A stretch of DNA of 6,071 nucleotides from an uncultured Duganella sp. (GTDB taxonomy: Bacteria; Pseudomonadota; Gammaproteobacteria; Burkholderiales; Burkholderiaceae), in the NCBI GenBank assembly GCA_946482635.1, contig CAMLSG010000275.1, positions 1-6,071 of the forward strand. Reading direction: 5' to 3'. This document shows positions 1 through 6,071 of this stretch, in pieces. The notes beneath the pieces were generated by a model. That model saw only the letters and a list, made by a program, of their open reading frames with translations. It was not told the DNA's origin and did not search any database. The translations under genes were made by a program, and so were the position numbers. Every line of letters begins with the position of its first letter. Within the stretch, counting starts at the first letter, position 1.

Positions 1-211
1 CCGCCTGTCGACCCTTGGTGCGCCGGCCGGCAGCGACGCCCGGCAAGGTGACTTGAGCTATTACGCGCCATGGGGAAACCTCGTCATCTTCCTGAAGGAC
101 TTCAAGTACTCGGAAGGCCTGGTCACGATCGGCAGGATCGAATCCGGAATGGATGTCCTTCGAAGAAAGGGCGCCATCAAGGCTTCAATTCGCATCGTCG
201 GGACACCTTGA
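1..211 (+). CDS. Cyclophilin-like fold protein, 3' end only
   Basis: This is the last 69 codons of a plus-strand gene whose start lies before the window; the frame begins at base 2 and ends with TGA at 209-211. The visible tail contains the stretch GDLSYYAPWGNLVIFLKDF, followed by YSEGLVTIGRIESGMDVL. The YYAPWGNL-x-IF core and the following G-L-V-x-x-G-R-I-x-S-G are typical of the small bacterial cyclophilin-like fold family (the 'cyclophilin-like' Pfam group), in which proteins are usually a little over 100 residues. These resemble the cyclophilin barrel, but most have no demonstrated prolyl isomerase activity, so no enzymatic role is claimed. A signal peptide, if any, would be in the missing part. 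Family call is from recognised motifs; function is unknown. Confidence 0.8.
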   Translation, partial: RLSTLGAPAGSDARQGDLSYYAPWGNLVIFLKDFKYSEGLVTIGRIESGMDVLRRKGAIKASIRIVGTP

Positions 212-214
212 TGT

Positions 215-233
215 ATACCAATTAAATACCAAT
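215..233 (+). promoter_or_regulatory. Candidate operator: two direct ATACCAAT repeats, 11-bp period
   Basis: ATACCAAT occurs at 215-222 and again at 226-233, separated by TAA, so the copies lie one helical turn apart on the same DNA face. They sit in the AT-rich gap in front of the flavoprotein oxidase and cover the place where a -35 element would be for the possible -10 at 249-254. On the other strand the half-site reads ATTGGTAT. Tandem GGTAT-type half-sites are known for some GntR-family regulators (for example NanR sites), but the regulator here cannot be named. Sequence repeat is certain; operator role is inferred. Confidence 0.4.
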
Positions 234-248
234 ATGTTGAATTGATGC

Positions 249-254
249 TAATAT
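249..254 (+). promoter_or_regulatory. Possible -10 box for the oxidase gene
   Basis: TAATAT matches the sigma-70 -10 consensus TATAAT at four of six positions and lies about 40 bases before the chosen start codon. No good -35 hexamer exists 16-18 bases upstream; that position is occupied by the second ATACCAAT repeat. If it is a promoter it may therefore need an activator or have an overlapping operator. AT-rich DNA gives such matches by chance, so confidence is low. Confidence 0.3.
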
Positions 255-288
255 CACTCCCCTTGGCCGATTTGGCGCGTCACTATGG

Positions 289-293
289 GGAGG
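289..293 (+). promoter_or_regulatory. Ribosome binding site that decides the oxidase start
   Basis: GGAGG, inside the longer run GGGGAGG (287-293), is a full anti-Shine-Dalgarno match three bases before the ATG at 297. The in-frame ATG at 285 lies directly in front of this motif and has no purine-rich site upstream. The spacing to 297 is a little short, but this start also places the twin-arginine motif at the very N-terminus, as expected. Confidence 0.65.
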
Positions 294-296
294 CAC

Positions 297-1805
297 ATGG
301 ATCGCAGGCGGTTTCTGGAGTTGTCGGGCGGAGCGTCAGCTGCTTTGCTGGCAGGTTGTGGCGGCGGTTCGGGCAGTACCCCCTCGCCCCCGGCGCCGCC
401 CGGGGAGGCTGGTCCGAACTGGGCCAGCCTGTCGGCGGCGCTAGGCGGCGAACTGCTGCGCCCTGGCGATACCGCCTATGCCTCCGCCAGCTTGCTGGCC
501 AATATGCGTTTTGACGGCACCAAGCCGGTGGCCATCATCAAGTGCAAATCCGTCGAAGACGTCAGGGCAGGCCTGGCTTTCGTGCGCAGCAACCAGCTCG
601 CAGTAACGCCGCGCTGCGGTGGCCATAGCTGGGCCGGAACCTCGACCACCACCGGGGTAGTGCTGAACGTCACACCCATGAACGCGATCGAGGTCTATGC
701 CAACGGCACGGCAAAGGTTGGCGCTGGTGCGCGCCTGGCCGAGGTGTATGACAAGCTGATTGCCAACGGCGTCTGCATCCCTTCCGGCACCTGCCTGACA
801 GTGGGCATTGCCGGCATCACACTGGGTGGAGGCATCGGCATCCTCGACCGGCAATTCGGGCTGACCTGCGACAACCTGCTGGCGGCGGAGGTGGTGACGG
901 CCGATGGACGCCTTCTTAACTGCGACGCGAGTACGGAGCCTGGCCTGTTCTGGGCCCTGCGTGGCGGTGGCGGCGGCAATTTCGGGGTAGCCACGTCCTT
1001 TACGTTCAAGACCCATCGGATCGAGGACATTACCGTCGCCCGCGCCGATTTCCGTTTCCAGGATTTTGCCGCGATGTTCGATGCCTGGCAGCGCTGGCCG
1101 CAATCGCTGCCAGACAATCTCTGGGCGCAGATCTACATTCAGTTTGGCAGCGGCGGCGCGTCATGCACCGTGACGGCCTATTGCCTCGGTACTTCCGGCT
1201 TCCTGCAACCTTATTGGAACGCATTCCTCGCTGCGACTGGCGTAGCCGGCACCGATATGAGTACCGCCATCAGCCAGCTCCCTTACCGCGATGTGGCATG
1301 GAGCATGTGCGCCGGCATCCCGTTGAACCAATGCAGCTTGAGCGGCTACTCGCCCGAAGGCCGGAAGACGCGCTACGACGAAGTGCTTAGTTCGGACTTC
1401 TTTAATGAGTTGCTGCCAGCGGCCGGCATCGCGGCATTGAACCAGTCTGTGAAAGATGCCATGGCGGCGGGCATCTCCGGCTCATATATTTTCGATCACA
1501 TGGGCGGCGCAATCGGCCGCGTGGCAACCGATGCAACGGCCTTTGTCCATCGCAAGGCCTTGTTCAGCGTGGAATACGCTACCTGGCAGTCCCGCACTAT
1601 TTACGACACCACGTTCCCCAACCGCATGCGCAGCGTGATGTCTGCCTGGAGCAGCGGTGGCGCGTACGTGAACTATCTCGATCCGCTACTGAAGGACTGG
1701 CAGTCGGCGTACTATGGGGGCAATTATGCTCGCCTGTCGATCGTCAAGAAGCAGTATGACCCCGGCCGGGTATTCAACATGGCGCAGGGCGTGGGGCCAG
1801 CATAA
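297..1805 (+). CDS. Tat-exported lipoprotein flavin oxidase, FAD_binding_4/BBE family
   Basis: The product is a 502-residue FAD-dependent oxidoreductase of the berberine-bridge/oligosaccharide-oxidase group. It starts MDRRRFLEL, a twin-arginine motif (R3-R4-x-F6-L7), followed by a hydrophobic stretch and the lipobox LLAGC with C21, then a Gly/Ser/Pro linker. It should therefore be folded with FAD in the cytoplasm, exported by Tat and lipid-anchored. The FAD-binding domain spans roughly 75-240. It contains RCGGHSW with H110 and SGTCLTVGIAG with C166, matching the His and Cys that bind FAD covalently in bicovalent family members, then the glycine-rich TLGGGIG and LRGGGGGNFGV. The C-terminus has YVNYLD (457-462) and YYGGNYARL...KKQYDPGRVFN, the BBE domain. 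Members oxidise alcohols, sugars or alkaloids and pass electrons to oxygen, but the substrate here is unknown. An alternative ATG at 285 would add four residues. It converges on pqiC. Confidence 0.88.
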   Translation: MDRRRFLELSGGASAALLAGCGGGSGSTPSPPAPPGEAGPNWASLSAALGGELLRPGDTAYASASLLANMRFDGTKPVAIIKCKSVEDVRAGLAFVRSNQLAVTPRCGGHSWAGTSTTTGVVLNVTPMNAIEVYANGTAKVGAGARLAEVYDKLIANGVCIPSGTCLTVGIAGITLGGGIGILDRQFGLTCDNLLAAEVVTADGRLLNCDASTEPGLFWALRGGGGGNFGVATSFTFKTHRIEDITVARADFRFQDFAAMFDAWQRWPQSLPDNLWAQIYIQFGSGGASCTVTAYCLGTSGFLQPYWNAFLAATGVAGTDMSTAISQLPYRDVAWSMCAGIPLNQCSLSGYSPEGRKTRYDEVLSSDFFNELLPAAGIAALNQSVKDAMAAGISGSYIFDHMGGAIGRVATDATAFVHRKALFSVEYATWQSRTIYDTTFPNRMRSVMSAWSSGGAYVNYLDPLLKDWQSAYYGGNYARLSIVKKQYDPGRVFNMAQGVGPA

Positions 1806-1808
1806 CGC

Positions 1809-2408
1809 TTAAGGGCAAGCTGGGGTGCCCGCCGCCTGGCTGCGCACAGCCTTCGCGATATCCGCCGCAACCTTGGCTACGGCGCGGCGATGGCCCATGA
1901 CCAGTGCGTCGTAACCGGCGGCGACATCTTCGCGGGCGGTACTGCGGCAGGTCAGCACCCGGCTGCCTCCTGCCAGCCGCACGCTCCAGACGGCATCGAG
2001 CAGGGCGTATTTTCCCGGCGCCGATTCGAAGCGCTGCACATTGGTGCTGATGCGGTAGACCGTGGCTTTTTCCGGCGGCTGGGTGCGGAAGACGTCGATG
2101 GCGCCTAATTCGCCGGAAATGGCCAGCGACAAAGCCTGGCCGATTTCCGATGCCGGCGGCGAGGACCAGCGCTCCTGTTCCAGCAGGTCGATGCGTCCCT
2201 CGCCGGAGGTCACCACCAGCTGGCTGCGCGCCACCTGCTGCGGCACCGTCACGTTCTGCACCTCGATGTAGTAACCGGGATTGGGCACGCTGGCGGCAGG
2301 CGCCATGCCGTTGCTGAGGCTATAGAAGCGTTCCGGCGGCGAGCTGGCGCAAGCAGCCAGCGACAATGCAAGCACTAGACAAGCTGACAGGGCGGGCCGG
2401 CGCATCAT
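1809..2408 (-). CDS. pqiC: PqiC, outer-membrane lipoprotein of the Pqi transport system
   Basis: This 199-residue protein is the last gene of the pqiABC operon. It begins with a basic n-region and hydrophobic core ending in the lipobox LAAC, with acylated C20 predicted. The next residues are Ala-Ser and not Asp, which favours Lol sorting to the outer membrane. The mature part (RFYSLSNG near 27-34, then YYIEVQNVTVPQQVARSQLV near 46-65 and a QERWSSPP element near 78-85) is the pattern of the PqiC/YmbA ABC-transport-auxiliary lipoprotein family; E. coli PqiC is of similar size. PqiC is thought to receive the PqiB tunnel at the outer membrane. Its start is ATGATG, with the first ATG overlapping the pqiB stop (ATGA). 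The second ATG, three bases on, is equally possible. Confidence 0.9.
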   Translation of the reverse strand: MMRRPALSACLVLALSLAACASSPPERFYSLSNGMAPAASVPNPGYYIEVQNVTVPQQVARSQLVVTSGEGRIDLLEQERWSSPPASEIGQALSLAISGELGAIDVFRTQPPEKATVYRISTNVQRFESAPGKYALLDAVWSVRLAGGSRVLTCRSTAREDVAAGYDALVMGHRRAVAKVAADIAKAVRSQAAGTPACP

Positions 2409-4042
2409 TTGTTCTCCTTCGCAGGCTGGGGTTTGGCGCGGATCAGCGCTTCCGGATGGCGCTGGAGGTAGTCGGACAACTCGTTGAGCGATTGCAGCGT
2501 CTGCGTCAGCTGCTGCAAGGCTGCGCGCAAGTCGGACTGTACCGGCGAATCCTGCTGCAGCACCTGCTGCGCCGCGCCGAAGGTCTGGCGCGCTTCGCCC
2601 AGCGTGGACTGCAGCTCCGGCACCAGCTGCGAGTCGACCTTCTTGAACAGGTTGTCGGCGCTCTTCAGGGAGTCGCGCAGGTTGTTGCCGATCTGGTCGA
2701 ACGGCACTTTATCGAGCTTGCGCGCGATGCTGGCGATCTGCGCCTGCAGCTCGTCCAGCGCGTTTGGCACGGTCGGCACTTCGACCGGATAGGTGTTCAT
2801 ATCCAGCTTGACCGCCGCCGCATTGGGGAAGAAGTCCAGTGCGATGTACAGCTGGCCGGTCAGCAGGTTGCCGGTGCGCAGTTGGCCGCGCAGGCCGTGG
2901 CTGACCATGCGCTCGAGCACCAGCGGGCCGGCATTGCGGTCCTTCTCGTCGGTGACGGTTTCCTGGAAGCGGCGGCCCAGGCGGCCCGGGTACATATCCA
3001 CCGTGACCGGCATGCGGAAGTCTTTCTTGACCGGGTCGAATTCGACGCCCACCGAACGCACTTCGCCCAGCACGATGCCGCGGAAGTCCACCGGCGCGCC
3101 GGGCGAGAGCCCGCGCAGCGACTGGTTGAAGTAGAACACCGTCGTGATCGGCGCGCCATCCTGGTCGCGCATGGCGCGCGCCTGGTCGGCCGCCAGCGGG
3201 AATTCGGTGCCGGGAGCCGCGACCGTGTCCGGCTTGCGGCCGGTGACCGATTCAAAGCCGATGCCGCCCACCAGCAGGGCCGCCACCGATTGCGTGTTCA
3301 GCTTGAAGCCGCCCGAGTCGAGCTGCAAGTCGACGCCGCTGGCATGCCACCAGCGGGTGTTCTTGCCGACGTACTGGTCGTAGGGTGCATTGACGAAGAC
3401 CCTGATTGCCACGCCCTTGCCGTTGTCTTCCAGGTCGTAGCCGATCACCTGGCCAACCGGGATGCGACGGTAAAATACGGGAGAGCCGGCGTCGATCGAG
3501 CCAAGCGAGTCGCCATGCAGGGTGTAGTGCGAGCCTTTCTGGTCGCCCGCCACTTGCGGCACCTTTTCCAGGCCCGTGAAGTCGTGGGCGCTTTCCTTCG
3601 ACTTGCCGGCGTCGACGCCGATGTAGGCGCCGGACAGCAAGGTGCCGAGACCGGATACGCCGCTCACGCCGATGCGAGGCTTGACCACCCAGAAGCGGGT
3701 GTCGGACGCGGTGAAGCGGCGCGCGTCCTTGTTCATGTCGATGGTCACCAGCACCTTGCTCAAGTCCGGCGACAGGGAGATCGCGCGCACCTGGCCAACG
3801 TCGACGTCCTTGTACTTCACCTTCGTCTTGCCGGCTTCAAGCCCCTCGCCGCTGCGGAAGCTGACCACCACGGTCGGTCCCTCGTCGAAGTAGGACTTGG
3901 CGACCAGGCCGATGCCGATCAGCGCCGCAATCAGGGGCACCAGCCATACCAGCGAAGGCAGCCAGTGGCTTGCCTTTTCAAGCTGCGGCTCGGGCAGGGG
4001 CGCGCCGGCGGTGTTGGCTGGGGTGCCTTCGTGTTCAGGCAT
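2405..4042 (-). CDS. pqiB: PqiB, three-MCE-domain intermembrane transport protein
   Basis: A 545-residue inner-membrane-anchored periplasmic protein, practically the same length as E. coli PqiB. After a short cytoplasmic tail there is one membrane helix (about 29-48, WLPSLVWLVPLIAALIGIGL). Three MCE (MlaD-like) domains follow at about 55-146, 171-266 and 299-406, and then an alpha-helical, Gln/Leu-rich C-terminal region to about 531. Diagnostic stretches are FWVVKPRIGVSGVSGLGTLL and the NAPYD element near 218-222, both shared with E. coli PqiB. The third domain has RGLSPGAPVDFRGI. In E. coli, PqiB forms a hexamer with stacked MCE rings and a coiled-coil tube that crosses the periplasm and carries hydrophobic cargo. 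I chose ATG 4042 because GGAG lies six bases upstream, while an in-frame ATG at 4054 has no such site. The gene overlaps pqiA by eight bases and pqiC by four. Confidence 0.95.
   Translation of the reverse strand: MPEHEGTPANTAGAPLPEPQLEKASHWLPSLVWLVPLIAALIGIGLVAKSYFDEGPTVVVSFRSGEGLEAGKTKVKYKDVDVGQVRAISLSPDLSKVLVTIDMNKDARRFTASDTRFWVVKPRIGVSGVSGLGTLLSGAYIGVDAGKSKESAHDFTGLEKVPQVAGDQKGSHYTLHGDSLGSIDAGSPVFYRRIPVGQVIGYDLEDNGKGVAIRVFVNAPYDQYVGKNTRWWHASGVDLQLDSGGFKLNTQSVAALLVGGIGFESVTGRKPDTVAAPGTEFPLAADQARAMRDQDGAPITTVFYFNQSLRGLSPGAPVDFRGIVLGEVRSVGVEFDPVKKDFRMPVTVDMYPGRLGRRFQETVTDEKDRNAGPLVLERMVSHGLRGQLRTGNLLTGQLYIALDFFPNAAAVKLDMNTYPVEVPTVPNALDELQAQIASIARKLDKVPFDQIGNNLRDSLKSADNLFKKVDSQLVPELQSTLGEARQTFGAAQQVLQQDSPVQSDLRAALQQLTQTLQSLNELSDYLQRHPEALIRAKPQPAKENK
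2414..2419 (-). promoter_or_regulatory. pqiC ribosome binding site inside the pqiB 3' end
   Basis: On the minus strand AAGGAG lies five bases before the first ATG of pqiC (eight before the second). It is placed within the final codons of pqiB, so ribosomes finishing PqiB can restart on pqiC. Together with the ATGA overlap this indicates translational coupling. Confidence 0.65.
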
Positions 4043-5276
4043 GTTTTTCTCCATTTGGCGGGACCGGGTCCCAGATCAGGCGCGGGTCGAACTGCATCGA
4101 AGCCAGCATGGTCAGCACCACGACGGCGCAAAACGCCAGGGCACCAGGGCCGGCGGTGATGGTGGCAAGCGACTGGAATCGTACCAGTGCCACCGTCAGG
4201 GTAATGACGAAGATGTCCAGCATCGACCAGCGGCCGACGAATTCCACCATCCTGTAAAGCACGGTGCGCTGCAAGGGCCGCCAGCGCGAGCGCCGCTGCG
4301 CCGTCCAGGCCAGCAAGGACAGGGCGGCCAGTTTCAGCAGCGGTACCAGGATGCTGGCCACGAAGATGATTACTGCCAGTGCGGGCGAGCCACTGTCCCA
4401 GAAAAACAGAATGCCGCTGATGATGGTGTCGTCTTCTTTGCCGAACAAGGAGTGCGTGTACATCACGGGCAGCAGGTTGGCTGGGATATACAGGATGGCG
4501 GCGGCAATCAGCAGCGCCCAGGTGCGACCCAGGCTGTAAGGATGGCGGTGGTGCAGGTGCGCGTGGCAGCGCGGGCAGTCCTGGTGCGCCGCGCCACTGC
4601 CTGCGGACACCAGCCCGCAGACGTGGCAGGACAGTGCGGCCTGCGCAACGGGTGGCGGCACATCCGGCTGCGGCGTCAACGCGTCGCCCAGGTTCCACAG
4701 GATTTTCGGATCGAAAGAAACCACGATGGCCAACATCAGCGTCAGGGCGGCGAACGCAAAGAGGCCGGGTTCCAGCACCACGGTGGCCAGGCTGGTCATC
4801 TTGACGATGGTGATCAGGATGCCGATCATCAGCACCTCCGTCATGCCCCAGCGCCGCGCCAGGTAAACGGCATACAGCAGGAGATTGAAGGACTTCGGCT
4901 TGTGGCCAAGCGCCAGGGCCAGCGTGACGTGCAGCAGCGCTAGCAGTTCAATCGCCGGCAGCAGGATGGTAAACAGGAAGACCGCCGCAGCCACCAGCGG
5001 CATATGTCCCTGCCACAGCACGAGGATGGAGCCCAGAAGCGTGGCCCGCGAGACGTTGCCGTTCACTTCCAGTTCAACGATCGGATAGCACTGCGCGATC
5101 ACATACGCGATCAGGGCAGCCAGGACGATGGCTGCCATCCGGCTGGCGTCGGAGTGGATGCCGCGGTAAAGCACCGAGCGGCAGCGCACGCAGCGCGCCT
5201 TCTCGCGCGGACGCACCGGGCGCCGGCGATGCAGCACGCCGCAGTCATGGCAGCTAATCAGATCGTATCGATGCAC
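4035..5276 (-). CDS. pqiA: PqiA, inner-membrane protein with two tandem PqiA domains
   Basis: A 413-residue polytopic membrane protein, close to the length of E. coli PqiA. It is an internal duplication. Each half begins with a zinc-ribbon-like cysteine set (C9/C12/C29/C32 and C217/C220/C234/C237) followed by about four membrane helices. Matching motifs recur in both halves: RRWGMTEVLMIGILIT and GRWSMLDIFVITLT, and SFDPKILW (187-194) and QFDPRLIW (395-402). Helices lie near 48-64, 93-122, 148-167, 170-187, 252-271, 298-323, 352-370 and 376-393. PqiA is the membrane partner thought to load cargo into PqiB. The start is GTG: an in-frame stop occurs at 5292-5294 with no ATG between, and starting here keeps the first CxxC intact. 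No strong ribosome site precedes it. First gene of the operon; its stop lies inside pqiB. Confidence 0.94.
   Translation of the reverse strand: MHRYDLISCHDCGVLHRRRPVRPREKARCVRCRSVLYRGIHSDASRMAAIVLAALIAYVIAQCYPIVELEVNGNVSRATLLGSILVLWQGHMPLVAAAVFLFTILLPAIELLALLHVTLALALGHKPKSFNLLLYAVYLARRWGMTEVLMIGILITIVKMTSLATVVLEPGLFAFAALTLMLAIVVSFDPKILWNLGDALTPQPDVPPPVAQAALSCHVCGLVSAGSGAAHQDCPRCHAHLHHRHPYSLGRTWALLIAAAILYIPANLLPVMYTHSLFGKEDDTIISGILFFWDSGSPALAVIIFVASILVPLLKLAALSLLAWTAQRRSRWRPLQRTVLYRMVEFVGRWSMLDIFVITLTVALVRFQSLATITAGPGALAFCAVVVLTMLASMQFDPRLIWDPVPPNGEKHA
4049..4052 (-). promoter_or_regulatory. pqiB ribosome binding site inside pqiA
   Basis: On the minus strand the sequence ATGGAGAAAAACATG contains GGAG six bases before the ATG at 4042. 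The first ATG of this string (4054) is in frame, but the SD-like GGAG overlaps it, and no purine-rich site precedes it. This supports the 545-residue PqiB and coupling to pqiA translation. Confidence 0.6.
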
Positions 5277-5312
5277 TCGTTTGGCAGGAACTCAAATATG
5301 CCAGCATGATAC

Positions 5313-5331
5313 GACATTTGACCTGAATGTC
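5313..5331. promoter_or_regulatory. Inverted repeat GACATT-N7-AATGTC, candidate operator
   Basis: In the 142-base gap between divergent genes, GACATT (5313-5318) is followed after seven bases by its exact reverse complement AATGTC (5326-5331). The arm centres are 13 bp apart, and the dyad lies about 37-55 bases in front of the pqiA start. It overlaps a TTGACC hexamer that could be a -35 for the opposite gene. A dimeric repressor or activator site serving both genes is plausible; the regulator is unknown, and a 6-bp dyad can arise by chance. Confidence 0.35.
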
Positions 5332-5346
5332 CGGACTCGTGACTAT
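5318..5346 (+). promoter_or_regulatory. Possible sigma-70 promoter for the secreted protein
   Basis: TTGACC (5318-5323), five of six matches to the -35 consensus, is followed after 17 bases by GACTAT (5341-5346), a weak -10 with three matches. It points toward the gene at 5419 and would leave a leader of about 65 bases. The rest of the gap from 5277 to 5418 holds no recognisable gene. I could not find an equally good promoter for pqiA on the other strand. Confidence 0.3.
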
Positions 5347-5418
5347 TCGATAGACTCCAGTCCCCCTGGTTAGGATAAAGTCTGCGGCCGCTTAAAGCAC
5401 GAACCTTAATTAAACAGA

Positions 5419-6071
5419 ATGAAAATACCGTCACAATCCATCCTCCTCGTTTTCCTGGCTCTTTCCAGCACCATGCTTCAAGCAGCACCCATCGAACTTA
5501 GTTGCTCGTCGTCCGACACGGAAAAAGAACAAACACGCATCCGCAAACTCGCCCCCGGGGTGGCGGTTCGAAAAGGAGCCCACCTGCTGAAGGTCACGAC
5601 TGCGACGGGCGTCCAATCTTTCAAGGACCAGCCCCCTTATGATGAGCCGCTTGACGGACTTCACCATTACTTTTGCGACCGTAAGGAAGGCTTCATCCTG
5701 GTCAAAGTCGAAGACGGTGGCCTGTTCACCGGCAAGCTGGTAAACGAGCAGACCGGAGCGGTTATCGAAGGCGGAGAGAGCGTTTACTTCTCCGAAGACC
5801 GACGCGCGTATCTTGCGAGCGAACAGCCGGATGGCATGGATGGAAGCGTGTGGAAAGTGTATTCGGCGAATGGCAAATTGTCCTGGTCCGGCTATAACTT
5901 CATCCGGGCCAGCGATCCGAATGAGCGGTACGCGGACCTGGATACGCCGACCTGGATGCCCAACGGCGAGTTGGTTGCGAACGCCGCTTGCAGCTCAGAC
6001 CCGGACCGCAAATGGAAGGTCAAGCTGGTCAAGAACAGGGACCAATGGGATTGGGCACCTCGGAAGAAGTG
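5419..6071 (+). CDS. Secreted protein of unknown function, cut by window end
   Basis: Reading from ATG 5419 gives 217 open codons and then TG at the window edge; a following A would make TGA, so the gene may be nearly complete. Residues 1-22 form a Sec signal peptide (K2, hydrophobic core SILLVFLALSS, cleavage near LQA-A or QAA-P). The mature part is hydrophilic, has three cysteines (C29, C86, C191) and is rich in short Gly-turn, beta-like segments such as GFILVKVEDGGLFTGKL (91-107) and SVWKVYSANGKLSWSGY (143-159). Several tryptophans cluster toward the end. I recognise no family and assign no function. There is no lipobox and no membrane helix besides the signal, so a soluble periplasmic or secreted location is likely. 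No Shine-Dalgarno site precedes the start; the leader carries AT-rich TTAATTAA. It is divergent from pqiA. Confidence 0.75.
   Translation, partial: MKIPSQSILLVFLALSSTMLQAAPIELSCSSSDTEKEQTRIRKLAPGVAVRKGAHLLKVTTATGVQSFKDQPPYDEPLDGLHHYFCDRKEGFILVKVEDGGLFTGKLVNEQTGAVIEGGESVYFSEDRRAYLASEQPDGMDGSVWKVYSANGKLSWSGYNFIRASDPNERYADLDTPTWMPNGELVANAACSSDPDRKWKVKLVKNRDQWDWAPRKK

Noticed and set aside
441..1103. A 220-codon minus-strand open frame inside the oxidase gene.
   Set aside because: It lies wholly opposite the FAD-binding domain and has no recognisable family, a typical shadow frame.
1807..1830. Short hairpins GCTT/AAGC and GGGCA/TGCCC at the convergent stop codons considered as an intrinsic terminator.
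   Set aside because: Stems are only 4-5 bp, partly within pqiC coding sequence, and no T-run follows on either strand.
2366..4159. A 597-codon plus-strand open frame antisense to pqiB.
   Set aside because: It mirrors the pqiB reading frame almost end to end, and its product is Arg/Gln/His/Ala-rich with no recognisable domain. Long antisense frames are expected opposite GC-rich coding DNA, and pqiB is an unmistakable gene.
3897..4943. A 348-codon plus-strand open frame antisense to pqiA.
   Set aside because: The product is low-complexity (Gln/Gly/Arg/His-rich), has no ribosome site or domain, and overlaps the well-supported pqiA.
5384..5413. GCGGCCGC (NotI) and TTAATTAA (PacI) sites within about 30 bases, resembling a cloning polylinker.
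   Set aside because: No other rare-cutter sites or vector sequence adjoin them, and both flanks are ordinary promoter and coding sequence; chance occurrence is more likely than an assembly artefact.
5258..5488. A 76-codon minus-strand frame spanning the pqiA start and the divergent promoter.
   Set aside because: It runs through the signal peptide region of the opposite gene and overlaps the pqiA start in another frame; no ribosome site or family.

Overview
The window is a GC-rich chromosomal segment of a Gram-negative bacterium. The PqiA-PqiB-PqiC envelope transport set, an outer-membrane-type lipoprotein signal and a Tat-type lipoprotein signal all require a diderm envelope. Codon choice and gene style fit a betaproteobacterium, perhaps Oxalobacteraceae (Massilia/Duganella-like), but that placement is an inference and not decided by the sequence. 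I see no tRNA, rRNA, CRISPR array, insertion sequence, phage gene or plasmid function.

Layout. (1) Bases 1-211 hold the 3' end of a plus-strand gene for a cyclophilin-like fold protein. (2) Bases 212-296 are an AT-rich gap with two ATACCAAT repeats exactly 11 bp apart and a possible -10 box. (3) Bases 297-1805 encode a Tat-exported, probably lipid-anchored flavoprotein oxidase of the berberine-bridge (FAD_binding_4 + BBE) family, with both His and Cys positions for a doubly tethered FAD. (4) Bases 1809-5276 on the minus strand are a compact pqiA-pqiB-pqiC operon whose stops and starts overlap. It converges on the oxidase gene with three bases between the stop codons. (5) Bases 5277-5418 are a divergent promoter region containing a 6-bp inverted repeat. 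(6) Bases 5419 to the window end encode a secreted protein of unknown function, cut by the window edge probably at or within a codon or so of its stop.

Functionally, pqiABC is the only clear multi-gene system. PqiA is an eight-helix inner-membrane protein, PqiB a three-MCE-domain periplasm-spanning tunnel protein and PqiC an outer-membrane lipoprotein. Together they are thought to move lipid or other hydrophobic cargo between the membranes. The oxidase and the secreted orphan also act outside the cytoplasm, so most of the window concerns the cell envelope, but nothing shows that they work with Pqi. I do not see a convincing new system. The most useful open points are the substrate and anchoring of the oxidase, the two candidate operators and the unassigned secreted protein.
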